Part shown: piece after piece, positions 37,446 through 47,337 of the stretch
Layout: every line of letters starts with the position of its first letter
Position numbering within the stretch: position 1 is the stretch's first letter
Assembly (NCBI RefSeq): GCF_022370635.2
Contig: NZ_CP092362.2
Span: 1,426,001-1,490,000, forward strand
DNA: 64,000 nt
Direction: 5' to 3'
Source of the DNA: Mycolicibacterium crocinum
GTDB taxonomy: Bacteria; Actinomycetota; Actinomycetes; Mycobacteriales; Mycobacteriaceae
Program-made: the position numbers and the translations under genes
Notes under the pieces: generated by a model
Database searches by the model: none
Seen by the model: only the letters and a program-made list of their open reading frames with translations
Told to the model about the DNA's origin: nothing

Positions 37446-38117
37446 CTAGCGGTGCCGAACAGCCTTCGCCGCCGCCTCGGTCAGATGTGTACCGATCTGG
37501 GCGATCACGGTGTCCATCGCGGCCGCCAACGCGGCGGTATCCCGGTGGACCTGGCTGAGTAAAAGTCCGCCCTGGGTCGCGGCAAGGAGTGCAAGGGCGA
37601 GACGGTCGGTGTCAGTGCCGTCGACGAACTGGCCGGCCGACGCCATCGCTGCCAATCCGGTGCGCAGAATCCGCTCCCACTCGGCGAACCACCGCCCCAG
37701 CTGAGCCCGAGCCAGGGCGTCCGTCTCGGACAGATCCGCGGCGAGCGAACCCAGTGGACACCCGCCCACACAATTCTGAGCTGTGCGAATACCCATGACC
37801 AGATCCCGCCACCGCCACAGGTCGTCGACGCAGTTCACCCGGTCGAGACCGAGATGCTGGACGTCGAGAACGCGCTGGCCCTGCAGCTCGATGACCGCGG
37901 CCACCAGCGCACCCTTGTCGGCGAAGTAGTGGTAGAGCTGCGACGAGCTCACCCCGGCGGCCGCTTGGATGTCCTCGATCGTCGTGCGTGCCACCCCGCG
38001 TTCCTGCATCAGGCCGGCGGCCACCGCAACGATCCGGTCCCGGGTCTGCCGGCCCTTGCGGGTCAACCGGTGTCCGTTCACCGTCGCAGCGGCGGCGCTC
38101 AGTCCTGGATCAGTCAC
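37446..38117 (-). CDS. TetR-family regulator (LmrA/YxaF-like)
   Basis: Protein of 223 aa: N-terminal helix-turn-helix (IEDIQAAAGVSSSQLYHYFADK, about 48-68) and a ligand domain with GGCPLGSLAAD, characteristic of LmrA/YxaF-type TetR proteins. It lies 68 bp upstream of the peroxiredoxin gene in the same direction and may control it. GTG start. Confidence 0.85.
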   Translation of the reverse strand: MTDPGLSAAAATVNGHRLTRKGRQTRDRIVAVAAGLMQERGVARTTIEDIQAAAGVSSSQLYHYFADKGALVAAVIELQGQRVLDVQHLGLDRVNCVDDLWRWRDLVMGIRTAQNCVGGCPLGSLAADLSETDALARAQLGRWFAEWERILRTGLAAMASAGQFVDGTDTDRLALALLAATQGGLLLSQVHRDTAALAAAMDTVIAQIGTHLTEAAAKAVRHR

Positions 38118-38135
38118 TCCAGAATGATAGCGAGG

Positions 38136-38513
38136 TCAGCCCGCTACGGCGGTCTGCTGATAGAGCACCAGCCGCCATCGGCCGTCGACGCGGTGGTACA
38201 CCGACGACATTGCTCCGACGAACGGCTGGTCGGCGCCGTCGCGCTGCGCCGTGCCGACGTACACCAGGGCCGCGGTGTCGTCCCCCGCGGAGATCACCCG
38301 CTCGTCGGACAGTTCGAAGTTCTTCCACGGAGGTGCCTGGCCGAGCGCCGAGGTCACCGCGGAGCGGTCCATCACCGAACCGTTCGCCAAGACCATCACC
38401 GCGTCCTCGGTCATCAGGTCGCCGTAGAAGCGATCGCCGGTGGACTTACACAACGATTGCCACCCCGCGCGTTCGATATCCAAGAGTTCATCGAGTAACT
38501 GTCGATCGGTCAT
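38136..38513 (-). CDS. NTF2-like DUF4440 protein
   Basis: Protein of 125 aa with an NTF2-like cone fold of the SnoaL/DUF4440 type: helical start ELLDIERAGWQSL, GDLMTEDAVMVLANG, and the terminal strand YHRVDGRWRLVLYQQT. Possible ligand-binding or isomerase-like role; substrate unknown. It precedes the TetR gene by 18 bp and is divergent from nnrDE. Confidence 0.75.
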   Translation of the reverse strand: MTDRQLLDELLDIERAGWQSLCKSTGDRFYGDLMTEDAVMVLANGSVMDRSAVTSALGQAPPWKNFELSDERVISAGDDTAALVYVGTAQRDGADQPFVGAMSSVYHRVDGRWRLVLYQQTAVAG

Positions 38514-38575
38514 AAGCGTGAATACCCACGCGGACTTGACTGCTATCCGCGCTCGAGCACGTAACCTTGGTCCCG

Positions 38576-39997
38576 ATGCGGCACTACTACACCGCGGACG
38601 CGATCCGCGCCGCCGAGGCGCCCTTGTTGGCCAGCCTGCCCGATGGTGTGCTGATGCGCCGTGCCGCCTACGGTTTGGCCACCGCGATCGCCCGCGAATT
38701 GCGGGCACGCACCGGAGCGGTGACCGGTCGCAGTGTCTGTGCCGTGGTTGGCTCGGGAGATAACGGCGGTGACGCGCTGTGGGCGGCAACCTTGCTGCGG
38801 CGCCGCGGCGCGGCCGCATCCGCTGTGCTGCTCAACCCCGAACACACCCACGCCAAGGCGTTGGCCGCGTTTCGCTCCGCGGGCGGCCGCGTGGTGCCCG
38901 CCGTCCCGCCGTCGGCGGACCTCGTGATCGACGGCGTTGTCGGCATCTCCGGCAGTGGCCCGCTGCGTCCGGCGGCCGCCGAGGTGTTCGCCGCCGTCGA
39001 GGAGGCCGGTATCCCGGTGGTGGCCGTCGACATCCCCAGCGGCGTCGACGTTCAGACCGGCGCAGTCGCCGGACCTGCCGTGCGCGCCGCTCTCACCGTC
39101 ACGTTCGGCGGCCTCAAACCCGTTCATGCACTGGCCGACTGCGGCCGCGTCGAACTCGTCGACATCGGTCTGGACCTGCCGTCCACCGATGTGCTGGGCA
39201 TGGAGGCCGCGGACGTCAAGGCGCGCTGGCCGGTGCCCGATGTGCACGACGACAAGTACTCCCAGGGCGTGACCGGTATTCTCGCCGGTTCGTCGACGTA
39301 CCCCGGTGCGGCGATCCTGTGCACCGGCGCCGCGGTCGCCACCACCTCGGGCATGAAGCGTTACGCGGGATCGGCCGCGGCGGAGGTGGTGTCGCATTGG
39401 CCCGAGGTGGTCGCGGCGCCGAATCCGCACGCCGCCGGCCGCGTGCAGTCCTGGGTCGTCGGACCGGGCCTCGGTACCGACGAGAGCGGTTTCGCGGCTT
39501 TGCATTTCGCACTGGGCTCCGGTCTGCCGGTGGTCGTCGACGCCGACGCGCTGACCATTCTGTCCACCCAGCCGGATCTGGTGGCGGGCCGCGACGCCCC
39601 CACGGTGCTGACCCCGCACGCCGGTGAGTTCGCGCGGCTGGCCGGTGGGCCGCCGGGTGAGGACCGGGTGGCCGCCACTCGCAGGCTTGCCGAGGCCTTC
39701 GGCGCCACGGTACTGCTCAAGGGCAACGTCACGATCATCGCCGAGCCGAGCGGCACGGTGTATCTCAACCCGGCCGGCGGCTCGTGGGCGGCGACCGGGG
39801 GATCCGGTGACGTGCTGTCCGGCATGATCGGCGCGCTGCTGGCCTCGGGTCTGCCGCCGGCCGAAGCCGCCGCCTCGGCGGCGTTCGTCCATGCCCGCGC
39901 CGCCAATGCCTCCGCCGCCGACCCCGGCCCGGCGACGGTTCCCACGTCGGCGTCGCGCATCCTCGCCCACATCCGTCAAGCCGTCGCAGAACTGTAG
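38576..39997 (+). CDS. nnrDE: Bifunctional NAD(P)H-hydrate epimerase / ADP-dependent dehydratase
   Basis: Fusion of 473 aa. YjeF_N epimerase domain (about 1-215: VVGSGDNGGDALWAA, VDIPSGVD) repairs the R-epimer of hydrated NAD(P)H; the C-terminal ribokinase-like dehydratase (about 225-470) has TGGSGDVLSG with catalytic D412. Corresponds to Rv3433c. ATG 38576 follows TAACCT by 8 nt, so a leaderless mRNA is possible. Confidence 0.93.
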   Translation: MRHYYTADAIRAAEAPLLASLPDGVLMRRAAYGLATAIARELRARTGAVTGRSVCAVVGSGDNGGDALWAATLLRRRGAAASAVLLNPEHTHAKALAAFRSAGGRVVPAVPPSADLVIDGVVGISGSGPLRPAAAEVFAAVEEAGIPVVAVDIPSGVDVQTGAVAGPAVRAALTVTFGGLKPVHALADCGRVELVDIGLDLPSTDVLGMEAADVKARWPVPDVHDDKYSQGVTGILAGSSTYPGAAILCTGAAVATTSGMKRYAGSAAAEVVSHWPEVVAAPNPHAAGRVQSWVVGPGLGTDESGFAALHFALGSGLPVVVDADALTILSTQPDLVAGRDAPTVLTPHAGEFARLAGGPPGEDRVAATRRLAEAFGATVLLKGNVTIIAEPSGTVYLNPAGGSWAATGGSGDVLSGMIGALLASGLPPAEAAASAAFVHARAANASAADPGPATVPTSASRILAHIRQAVAEL

Positions 39998-40008
39998 AAA
40001 GGACGCCC

Positions 40009-41388
40009 GTGCCCCACGTCAAGTACCGATCCCCGTCGATCGCACCGGCCTACACCGGGCGCCTGTCGACTGACCCGATCCCGTCGCTGCGGCTGCCGGA
40101 CGAGGCGATGGAACCCACTGCGGCATACCGGTTCATCCACGACGAACTGATGCTCGACGGCAGCTCACGGCTCAACCTCGCCACGTTCGTCACCACCTGG
40201 ATGGACCCCGAGGCCGAGAAGCTGATGGCCGAGACGTTCGACAAGAACATGATCGACAAGGACGAATACCCGGCCACCGCAGCCATCGAATCACGCTGTG
40301 TGGCAATGGTTGCCGACCTGTTTCATGCCGAGAACCTGCGCGACGACGACGCCTCAACCGCGGTCGGGGTGTCCACGATCGGATCGTCGGAAGCGGTGAT
40401 GCTCGGCGGCCTGGCGCTCAAGTGGCGCTGGAAGGCCCGCGTCGGTGATGGCTGGAAGACCCGCACGCCCAACCTGGTGATGGGCTCCAACGTGCAGGTG
40501 GTGTGGGAGAAGTTCTGCCGGTATTTCGAAGTCGAGCCGCGCTACATCCCGATGGCCGAGGACCGCTACGTCATCACCCCCGAGCAGGTTCTCGACTATG
40601 TCGACGAGGACACCATCGGTGTGGTGGGCATTCTGGGCACCACCTACACCGGTGAACTGGAGCCGATCGCCGAAATCTGTGCGGCCCTCGACAAACTGCA
40701 GCAGGACAAGGGACTCGACATCCCTGTGCACGTCGACGCGGCCAGCGGTGGCTTCGTCGTGCCGTTCCTGCACCCGGACATCAAGTGGGACTTCCGGTTA
40801 CCGCGGGTGGCGTCGATCAACGTCAGCGGTCATAAGTACGGGTTGACCTATCCGGGCATCGGTTTCGTGGTGTGGCGCAACGCCGATTGCCTTCCCGAGG
40901 AGTTGGTGTTCCGGGTCAACTACCTCGGCGGTGACATGCCGACGTTCACGCTGAACTTCTCCCGGCCGGGCAATCAGGTCGTCGGCCAGTACTACAACTT
41001 CCTACGGCTGGGCCGGGCCGGCTACACCCACGTGATGCAGTGCTTGGCCTCGACAGCCCGGTGGTTCTCCGATCAGCTGGAGGCCTGCCAGCACTTCGAG
41101 GTGATCTCCGACGGATCAGCGATCCCGGTGGTGGCGTTCCGGCTGAAGGGCGACCTCGGCTACACCGAGTTCGACGTGTCCGCGGCGCTGCGCTCCTACG
41201 GCTGGCAGGTGCCCGCCTACACCATGCCCGAAGGCGCCGAGAACATTTCGGTGCTGCGGGTGGTGGTGCGCGAAGGGTTCTCCGCCGACTTGGCGCGCTC
41301 TCTGTGGGCGGACCTCAACGCCGTGCTCGGTCACCTCGACGCGATCCAGCCCGAGGGTCACTTCACCCAGGAACACTTCGCGCACTGA
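40009..41388 (+). CDS. gadB: Glutamate decarboxylase
   Basis: PLP-dependent group II decarboxylase of 459 aa converting glutamate to GABA plus CO2; used in acid stress and carbon-nitrogen balance. PLP Lys276 in SGHKYGLTYPG, HVDAASGGFVVPF for cofactor binding, and GTTYTGELEPI. Corresponds to Rv3432c beside the NAD(P)HX repair gene. GTG start 11 bp after nnrDE; stop overlaps the next ATG (TGATG). Confidence 0.93.
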   Translation: MPHVKYRSPSIAPAYTGRLSTDPIPSLRLPDEAMEPTAAYRFIHDELMLDGSSRLNLATFVTTWMDPEAEKLMAETFDKNMIDKDEYPATAAIESRCVAMVADLFHAENLRDDDASTAVGVSTIGSSEAVMLGGLALKWRWKARVGDGWKTRTPNLVMGSNVQVVWEKFCRYFEVEPRYIPMAEDRYVITPEQVLDYVDEDTIGVVGILGTTYTGELEPIAEICAALDKLQQDKGLDIPVHVDAASGGFVVPFLHPDIKWDFRLPRVASINVSGHKYGLTYPGIGFVVWRNADCLPEELVFRVNYLGGDMPTFTLNFSRPGNQVVGQYYNFLRLGRAGYTHVMQCLASTARWFSDQLEACQHFEVISDGSAIPVVAFRLKGDLGYTEFDVSAALRSYGWQVPAYTMPEGAENISVLRVVVREGFSADLARSLWADLNAVLGHLDAIQPEGHFTQEHFAH

Positions 41389-41885
41389 TGGCCGACTCCG
41401 ACGCAGCAGCATTACGCGCCGACCGTGCCGACTGGGCGGCCCATCACCTCGCGACCTACCTCGAAAGCGGTGGGGCGAAAGGACACATCCTCGACTTGAG
41501 TGAGGTCGGTGGCCGCTCGTTCACCACCCACTGCCTGATCCGCTATACCGGTCGCAAATCGGGTCAGCGCTACATCAAGCCGCTGATCTACGGCAACGTC
41601 GGCGGTGAGATCGTGATCGTCGCGTCAAAGGGCGGCGCCGACAGTCACCCGGAGTGGTATCTGAACGTCGAGTCGAGGGCAACGCTCGAAGTGCAGATCG
41701 CCACCGAGGCGTTTGAGGCCACATGGCGCGAGCCGGAGGGCGATGAGCGACATCAGGTGTGGGAGTACATGTGCCACCTGTATCCGCCGTATATCGCCTA
41801 TCAGCAGTCGACGAGTCGGCGCATTCCGCTCGTCATGTTGAGTCTGCTGCGCCCGACCGAACCGTTCAGCGCACCCGCTGATTAG
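41388..41885 (+). CDS. Ddn-like deazaflavin-dependent nitroreductase family protein
   Basis: Protein of 165 aa with the split-barrel F420-binding fold of the Ddn/FDOR-A group: THCLIRYTGRKSGQRYIKPL, ASKGGADSHPEWYLNV. Such enzymes use reduced F420; menaquinone or other quinones are known substrates for some. The start overlaps the gadB stop by one base. The 3' end overlaps the convergent GcvT-family gene by 20 bp. Confidence 0.88.
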   Translation: MADSDAAALRADRADWAAHHLATYLESGGAKGHILDLSEVGGRSFTTHCLIRYTGRKSGQRYIKPLIYGNVGGEIVIVASKGGADSHPEWYLNVESRATLEVQIATEAFEATWREPEGDERHQVWEYMCHLYPPYIAYQQSTSRRIPLVMLSLLRPTEPFSAPAD

Positions 41886-44322
41886 TCGGATCGTAGATTG
41901 GCTTGAGCGACACGGTGATCGGATAGGTCTCGCCGCCGACGTTGACGGTGTACGAACCCGCCCGCACCCAGTCGGGGGTGACGACGGCGTCGTCGGGCGA
42001 ACGGACGTAGCCCAGCCCGACGCACGCGCCGGTGGTGGCGCCCCAGGCCGCCGAGCTGACCTGCCCGGCGACCGCGCCGTCACGCAGGATCAACTCACCG
42101 CCCCACAGCATCGGGTCGGGCGAGTCGACGGCGAAGCTGACCAGCCGTCGGCGCGGACCGTCGGCCTTCGCCTTCTCCACCGCCGCGCGCCCGAGGAAAT
42201 CGATGTCGGAGGAGAGCTTGCACGCGAACAGCAGACCGGCCTCGACGGGACTGTCGTTGGGCGTCAGCTCCCGCCCGAACGCCCGATAGCCCTTCTCCAG
42301 TCGAAGGGACTCGATCGCGTAGTAGCCGCCACGGGCGATGCCGTATTTCTCACCGGCGGCCAGTAGATCCTCGTAGACTCCGACCGCGAACTCGGCGGGA
42401 ACGTAGAGTTCCCAGCCCAACTCGCCGACGTAGGTGATGCGTGTCGCCCGAACCGTCGCGTATCCCAGCGAGATGACCTGACTGGTGGCGAACGGGAACG
42501 CGTCGTCGGAGAGGTCCGCGTCGGTGAGCTCACTGAGCAGTTGACGTGACTTCGGACCCATCACACCGAACACCGCCATCGACGAGGTGACGTCGACCAG
42601 TTCGGCGTGCGCCCCGCGCGGCATGTTCTTGCGGATGAAGTCCTTGTCCCGCTCGGTGGTGGCCGCGCTGCTGACGATCAGGAACTCAGTCGCGCCGGTG
42701 CGGGTGACCGTGACATCGGACTCGTAAGTTCCACGTTCGTTGAGCATCCCGGTGTACACCGACTTGCCCACCGGCACAGCCACATCCGCGGTGCACAACC
42801 ATTGCAGCGCCGCCTCGGCTCCCGGCCCGGCAAGCACGTACTTGGAGAACGACGTCTGGTCGAAGACCGTGACCGCGGTTCGGGTGGCGACCTGTTCGGC
42901 CGCAGACCAGGGCAGCCAGTTCTGCTTGCCCCACGAGTATTCGATGACCGGGTCGGTACCCGGCGGGGCGAAGAAGTTGGCCCGCTCCCAGCCCATCCGG
43001 CTGCCGAAGTTCGCATTGGCGGCGACCAACAGGTGGTGCACCGGGGACCGACGGAACGGCCGCGCCGTCTTCAGCTCCCGGTTGGGCCAGGGGATTTCGT
43101 AGTGCACGCCCAGGATTTCGGCCACCCGGTCGTGCAACCAGGCCACGTTGCCGTTGAACGGAGCGAAACGGCGGATGTCGACACCGGTGAGATCGGTGGT
43201 GGGGGAGCCGTTGACGATCCACTCGGCCAGTGCGCGGCCGGCGCCGCCGGCTGATGCGATGCCGACCGAGTTGAAGCCCGCGCCGACGAAGAAGTTGGCG
43301 CACTCGGGCGCCTCGCCGAGGATGAACTGGTTGTCCGGGGTGAAGCTCTCCGGGCCGTTGTACAGCTTCTTCAGTCCGGTGTGCTCCAGCGCCGGGATCC
43401 GCAACAGCGCGTTGTCCATGAGTATCTCGAAGTGCTCCCAATCCTCCTCGAGCAGCTGGAATTCGAAGGGATAGGGGATCTTGTCGGGTGCCACCCACGG
43501 TTTGGCTTCCGGCTCGAAGCCCCCGATGACCAGTCCGCCGACTTCCTCCTTGAAGTAGGTGTAGCCGTCGGGATCCCGCAGGATCGGCAGATCGGGATGG
43601 ACACCGGCGATGGTCTCGGTGACCACATAGAAGTGCTCGGCCGAATACAGCGGCACGTTCACCCCGGCCAGCGCCCCGATGGCCTTGGCCCACTGCCCGG
43701 CGCAGTTCACCACGATCTCGGCTTCGATGTCCCCGGCATCGGTGCGCACACCGGTCACTCGGCCATCCGCCGTGAGCACGTCGAGCACGCGGATGTGTTC
43801 GATCACCTTGGCGCCGCGCTGACGCGCACCCTTGGCCAGCGCCATCGTCAGGTCGGTCGGATTGGCCTTGCCGTCGGCGGGCAGCCAGATCGCGCCCACC
43901 AGATCGTCGACCCGCATCACCGGGTACCGCTCGTATGCCTCCTCGGGACTCAAGAGTTCGCAATCGAGTTGGTAGGCCGCCGCATTCGCGGCGGTGCGGC
44001 GCAGCTGGGTCATCCGGTCCTCGGTGCGGGCCACCGTCACCCCGCCGCACTGTTTGTAGCCTGCGCTCAGCCCGGTCTCGGCTTCCAGCTCGGCGTACAG
44101 CTGCGTCGAGTACTGCACCAGGCGGGTGCCGCTCTCCGATGCGCGGAGCTGGCCCACCAAACCGGCTGCGTGCCACGTTGTTCCGCACGACAGCTGGCCC
44201 TGCTCGAGCAGCACCACGTCGGTGTGTCCCAGCTTGGTCAGGTGATAGGCGACGCTGGTGCCGATGACACCGCCGCCGACGATGACAATCTGCGCACGGT
44301 CGGGCAGGGAGGGGAGCGACAT
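41866..44322 (-). CDS. FAD-dependent dimethylglycine/sarcosine dehydrogenase-like GcvT-family protein
   Basis: Protein of 818 aa. N-terminal DAO-type FAD domain (IVIVGGGVIGTSVAYH at 12-27) is followed by an FAO_M middle domain and C-terminal GcvT domains (LYVPAEFAVGVYEDLL; GLLFACKLSSDIDFLGRAAV). Enzymes of this build oxidatively demethylate dimethylglycine, sarcosine or related N-methyl amines and pass formaldehyde to tetrahydrofolate. Next gene upstream is a choline-kinase-like protein, consistent with choline/betaine-derived substrates (inference). Confidence 0.88.
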   Translation of the reverse strand: MSLPSLPDRAQIVIVGGGVIGTSVAYHLTKLGHTDVVLLEQGQLSCGTTWHAAGLVGQLRASESGTRLVQYSTQLYAELEAETGLSAGYKQCGGVTVARTEDRMTQLRRTAANAAAYQLDCELLSPEEAYERYPVMRVDDLVGAIWLPADGKANPTDLTMALAKGARQRGAKVIEHIRVLDVLTADGRVTGVRTDAGDIEAEIVVNCAGQWAKAIGALAGVNVPLYSAEHFYVVTETIAGVHPDLPILRDPDGYTYFKEEVGGLVIGGFEPEAKPWVAPDKIPYPFEFQLLEEDWEHFEILMDNALLRIPALEHTGLKKLYNGPESFTPDNQFILGEAPECANFFVGAGFNSVGIASAGGAGRALAEWIVNGSPTTDLTGVDIRRFAPFNGNVAWLHDRVAEILGVHYEIPWPNRELKTARPFRRSPVHHLLVAANANFGSRMGWERANFFAPPGTDPVIEYSWGKQNWLPWSAAEQVATRTAVTVFDQTSFSKYVLAGPGAEAALQWLCTADVAVPVGKSVYTGMLNERGTYESDVTVTRTGATEFLIVSSAATTERDKDFIRKNMPRGAHAELVDVTSSMAVFGVMGPKSRQLLSELTDADLSDDAFPFATSQVISLGYATVRATRITYVGELGWELYVPAEFAVGVYEDLLAAGEKYGIARGGYYAIESLRLEKGYRAFGRELTPNDSPVEAGLLFACKLSSDIDFLGRAAVEKAKADGPRRRLVSFAVDSPDPMLWGGELILRDGAVAGQVSSAAWGATTGACVGLGYVRSPDDAVVTPDWVRAGSYTVNVGGETYPITVSLKPIYDPTNQRVR

Positions 44323-44338
44323 GGGTTCCTATCGGTCG

Positions 44339-45259
44339 TCAGTCAGGTGCCTGGGCGTCAGCGAGCAGGCGCGGAAACTCGGGGCCACGAAACTCGGCGA
44401 CGGCGGACTCGTAGCGTTCCATCGCCCATTCCCAGAAGTCGAAATCCAATGTGCTGGTGCCGTTTTGAATACATCCCCACAACGTCCAGCCGTACTTGCC
44501 GATAATGCCCTGTAGCCGGGCCCGCGCCGTCTTGTGCCGCAGCCGGCGGCCGTAGTAGAGGCTGACCAGTTCGTCGAGCTGGTCGGTGGACAACCCGCAC
44601 TCGGCCCAGATGTTCCCGAGCTCGAAACAGGGGTCGTTGTTGCCGGAATACTCGTAGTCGATCAACCAGACCTTGCTGCCGTTGTCGACGAAGTTGCCCG
44701 CCAGCAGATCGTTGTTGCACGGCACCGTCGCGTGCTCGTCGGGCCCGAGAATGCGCTTCACCGCTTGGAACTCGCGGGTGAAGTAGAGGTAGTCGGTCGG
44801 TATCCGGAACCCGCGCTCCTGAACCACCTTGAGATAGGCAGGTTGGAGCTCGAACATGTTGAAGCGGTCACGGAACCGAGGACCGGCGTGCAGGGTGCGG
44901 CAACCCTCCGCCACGCGGGCCAGGACGTCCGGGCGCTGCAGGTCGGCATTGGTCAGGGTGGTGCCCTCAAGGAAGCCGACCAGCAGGATGCCGAGATCGG
45001 GCCGATAGTCGATCACCGGTGCGCCGACTCCGGCCTGCTCGGCCGCCTTGCTGTTGTAGTACTCGTTGTCGCGGTCAATGCCGAGCATGGTGGTGGCGTT
45101 GACGCTGCAGCGGGCGACGTAAGTCGCTGCCGGCGTTGTGATCTTGATGTTGCGGTTGGTCAGGCCGCCGTGGAGCTCTTCGAGTTGGCGCGGTTGCCCG
45201 GCGAGTGCCGGTAATTGATCCAGCAGCGCATCCAGTTCCGGATCGGAAATGAACGGCAT
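44339..45259 (-). CDS. Choline/ethanolamine-kinase-like phosphotransferase
   Basis: Protein of 306 aa with the kinase-like fold: GGLTNRNIKI (nucleotide loop), Brenner-type catalytic CNNDLLAGNF and metal-binding LIDYEYSGNNDPCFELGN, as in choline kinases. Substrate could be choline, ethanolamine or another amino-alcohol. It lies 16 bp upstream of the dimethylglycine-dehydrogenase-like gene, so they are one operon, and is divergent from the HAD phosphatase across 68 bp. Confidence 0.85.
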   Translation of the reverse strand: MPFISDPELDALLDQLPALAGQPRQLEELHGGLTNRNIKITTPAATYVARCSVNATTMLGIDRDNEYYNSKAAEQAGVGAPVIDYRPDLGILLVGFLEGTTLTNADLQRPDVLARVAEGCRTLHAGPRFRDRFNMFELQPAYLKVVQERGFRIPTDYLYFTREFQAVKRILGPDEHATVPCNNDLLAGNFVDNGSKVWLIDYEYSGNNDPCFELGNIWAECGLSTDQLDELVSLYYGRRLRHKTARARLQGIIGKYGWTLWGCIQNGTSTLDFDFWEWAMERYESAVAEFRGPEFPRLLADAQAPD

Positions 45260-45327
45260 AGATACATCCTCGCGCAGGAAAGTGTGTCGCGCTTAAAAGA
45301 CTAGACTATTGACTTGTGGGGGTGCCA

Positions 45328-46068
45328 ATGATTCACTCGGCCGTGCCGTTGTATCCGGATGCCCATCTGGCCCGCGAAATAATCACCGACTGGGCGGCTG
45401 CCCCGCGCCCCGCGGTGATCTTCGATTTCAATGGAACGTTGTCTGACGACGAACCGATCTTGTTCCGGATCTTCAGCGAGCTGTTCGCCGAACACCTGGA
45501 CTGGACGATGACCCAGCAGGATTACGACCGCCACCTGCTGGGCCACAGCGACCGCGAGATCGTCGAGAAGGCGTTGGAGATCACCGGTGCCCAGGGGCAC
45601 GACATCGACGCGCTGCTCGAACTACGCAAGCGGCGCTACCGCGAACTCGTTGCGGGAGACAACCCGATTCGACCCGACACCGTATTGCTGGTGCAGCTGC
45701 TCGCCGAGCACGAGGTGCCGATGGCGATTGTGACTGGAGCCCAGCGCGATGACGTCCGCGCCGTGCTGGAGAGCAGCCCGGTCGGTGAGCTGATCCGGGT
45801 GGTCGTCGCCGAGGAGGACGTCGCCCGCGGCAAGCCGAATCCGGAAGGCTTCCTGTCTGGTGCCGACCAACTCGGTTGTGCACCAACACAAATCATTGTT
45901 TTCGAGGATTCGGTACCCGGGGTCCGCGGTGCGCTCGCGGCCGGAATGCGGTGCCTCGCCGTTGCGGGGACGCCCACCGACGACCTCGCGGCGGTGGCAC
46001 CGGCCATCGTCGAGCGGCTGTCAACCGACCTCGTCGAACACGTCTTGCCGCCCCCGCCGGGCCGCTAG
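45328..46068 (+). CDS. HAD-superfamily phosphatase, Asp-x-Asn variant
   Basis: Protein of 246 aa with HAD subfamily I layout: motif I FDFNGTLSDD (D33, but N35 in place of the usual second Asp), motif II VTGA, motif III around GKPNPEGF, motif IV FEDSVPGVRGA. Some HADs tolerate loss of the acid/base Asp; activity may be altered. ATG 45328 is preceded by GGGGGTG; GTG 45316 is possible. Its stop overlaps the convergent HNH gene by 4 bp. Confidence 0.8.
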   Translation: MIHSAVPLYPDAHLAREIITDWAAAPRPAVIFDFNGTLSDDEPILFRIFSELFAEHLDWTMTQQDYDRHLLGHSDREIVEKALEITGAQGHDIDALLELRKRRYRELVAGDNPIRPDTVLLVQLLAEHEVPMAIVTGAQRDDVRAVLESSPVGELIRVVVAEEDVARGKPNPEGFLSGADQLGCAPTQIIVFEDSVPGVRGALAAGMRCLAVAGTPTDDLAAVAPAIVERLSTDLVEHVLPPPPGR

Positions 46069-47294
46069 TTGTCTGGCGGTGCCTTCGGTTCGAAGGGTCG
46101 GTACCACTTCCATTGGGCGCGTTCGCCGATGGGTCCGCGACACGCCGGGACATCCGGTGGTGGTTGGTTGGGTGTGCGCGCCAATGACCCCGAAGTGAGG
46201 GGGTCGCCGTCGCGGTCGACGACGGTGAGTTGGTGTGCGGGTCCGGTGATGGTGATGTCGCCGCGGTGGTGTGCCCGGTGGTGATACGGGCATAGCAGGA
46301 CGAGGTTGTGTAGTTCGGTGGGGCCGCCGTTTTCCCAGTGTTGGATGTGGTGGGCGTGTAGTCCGCGGGTGGCGCCGCAGCCGGGGACGGCGCAGGTGGT
46401 GTCGCGGTGTTCGAGGGCGCGGCGGAGTCGCCGGTTGATGGTGCGGGTGGTGCGGGCGGCGCCGATGGGTTGGCCGTCGCGTTCGAACCAGACTTCGCAG
46501 GTGGTGTCGCAGGTGAGGTAGTGGCGGTCGGCCTGGGTGAGCAAGGGTCCCAAATGGAGTTCGCCGATGCGCTTGTCGACATCAAGATGCACGACGACGG
46601 TGGTGCGTTGTCCGTGGGGGCGGCGGGCGACGTCGGTGTCCCAGCCGGCCTCGATCAGGCTCATGAACGCATCGGTGGTGTTGGGCAGGGGTGGTGCGTT
46701 GTCGGGGGAGTCGGTGTCGTGGTCGCGTTTCCAGTCGGCGATCAGCGCGTCGTGGTGGGACTGCAGGGCGGCGTCGACGGTGGCTGCTTCGACGTTGGGC
46801 ACGGTGATGTGCCAGGTGGTGGATTCGTCGCCGACGGTTTTGCGGATGGAGCGTGGTGGGTCGGGTTGGGGGCCGGGTTTGGGTGGTCGGGGTTGGAGTT
46901 TGATGGCTTTGCGTAGTTGGCTGACGGTGGCAACGGTGGCCAGTTGTGCGTAGTGCTCGTCGGATCCGTCGGCGGCGCGTTCGGCGATGACGCCGACTTG
47001 ATCGACGGAGAGCTGGCCCTCGCGCAACGCCGCCACGCAGCGCGGAAACTCGGGGAGTCGGTGTGCGACTGCGGAAATGGTGTTGGCGTTGGCCGTCGAG
47101 GTGCCCAGTTTCCAGGCCACCACCGCGGCGACGGAGCGTGCCCCGGTCATGCCGCACAGGTTGCCGTGGTCGAGTTCGGCGACGAGTTCCACGATGCGTC
47201 CATCGATCGCGTTGCGCTGCCCGGCCAGCTCCGCCAACTCCTCGAACACCTCCTCGAGGCGCTCCTTCGGGGAGAGCACGGCGGCCGACGACAT
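46065..47294 (-). CDS. 13E12-type DUF222/HNH endonuclease family protein
   Basis: Protein of 409 aa: DUF222 helical domain (about 10-290), then an HNH nuclease motif (CAVPGCGATRGLHAHHIQHW, then LVLLCPYHHRAHH) with the two Cys pairs replaced by CxxxxC and the CPYHH site. This is the mycobacterial REP13E12-like family, usually multicopy and possibly mobile. Cellular role not established. Confidence 0.88.
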   Translation of the reverse strand: MSSAAVLSPKERLEEVFEELAELAGQRNAIDGRIVELVAELDHGNLCGMTGARSVAAVVAWKLGTSTANANTISAVAHRLPEFPRCVAALREGQLSVDQVGVIAERAADGSDEHYAQLATVATVSQLRKAIKLQPRPPKPGPQPDPPRSIRKTVGDESTTWHITVPNVEAATVDAALQSHHDALIADWKRDHDTDSPDNAPPLPNTTDAFMSLIEAGWDTDVARRPHGQRTTVVVHLDVDKRIGELHLGPLLTQADRHYLTCDTTCEVWFERDGQPIGAARTTRTINRRLRRALEHRDTTCAVPGCGATRGLHAHHIQHWENGGPTELHNLVLLCPYHHRAHHRGDITITGPAHQLTVVDRDGDPLTSGSLARTPNQPPPDVPACRGPIGERAQWKWYRPFEPKAPPDN

Positions 47295-47337
47295 AACCCC
47301 ATCATCGCAGCGGGGTCTGACAAAAATGGGTCGTGAG

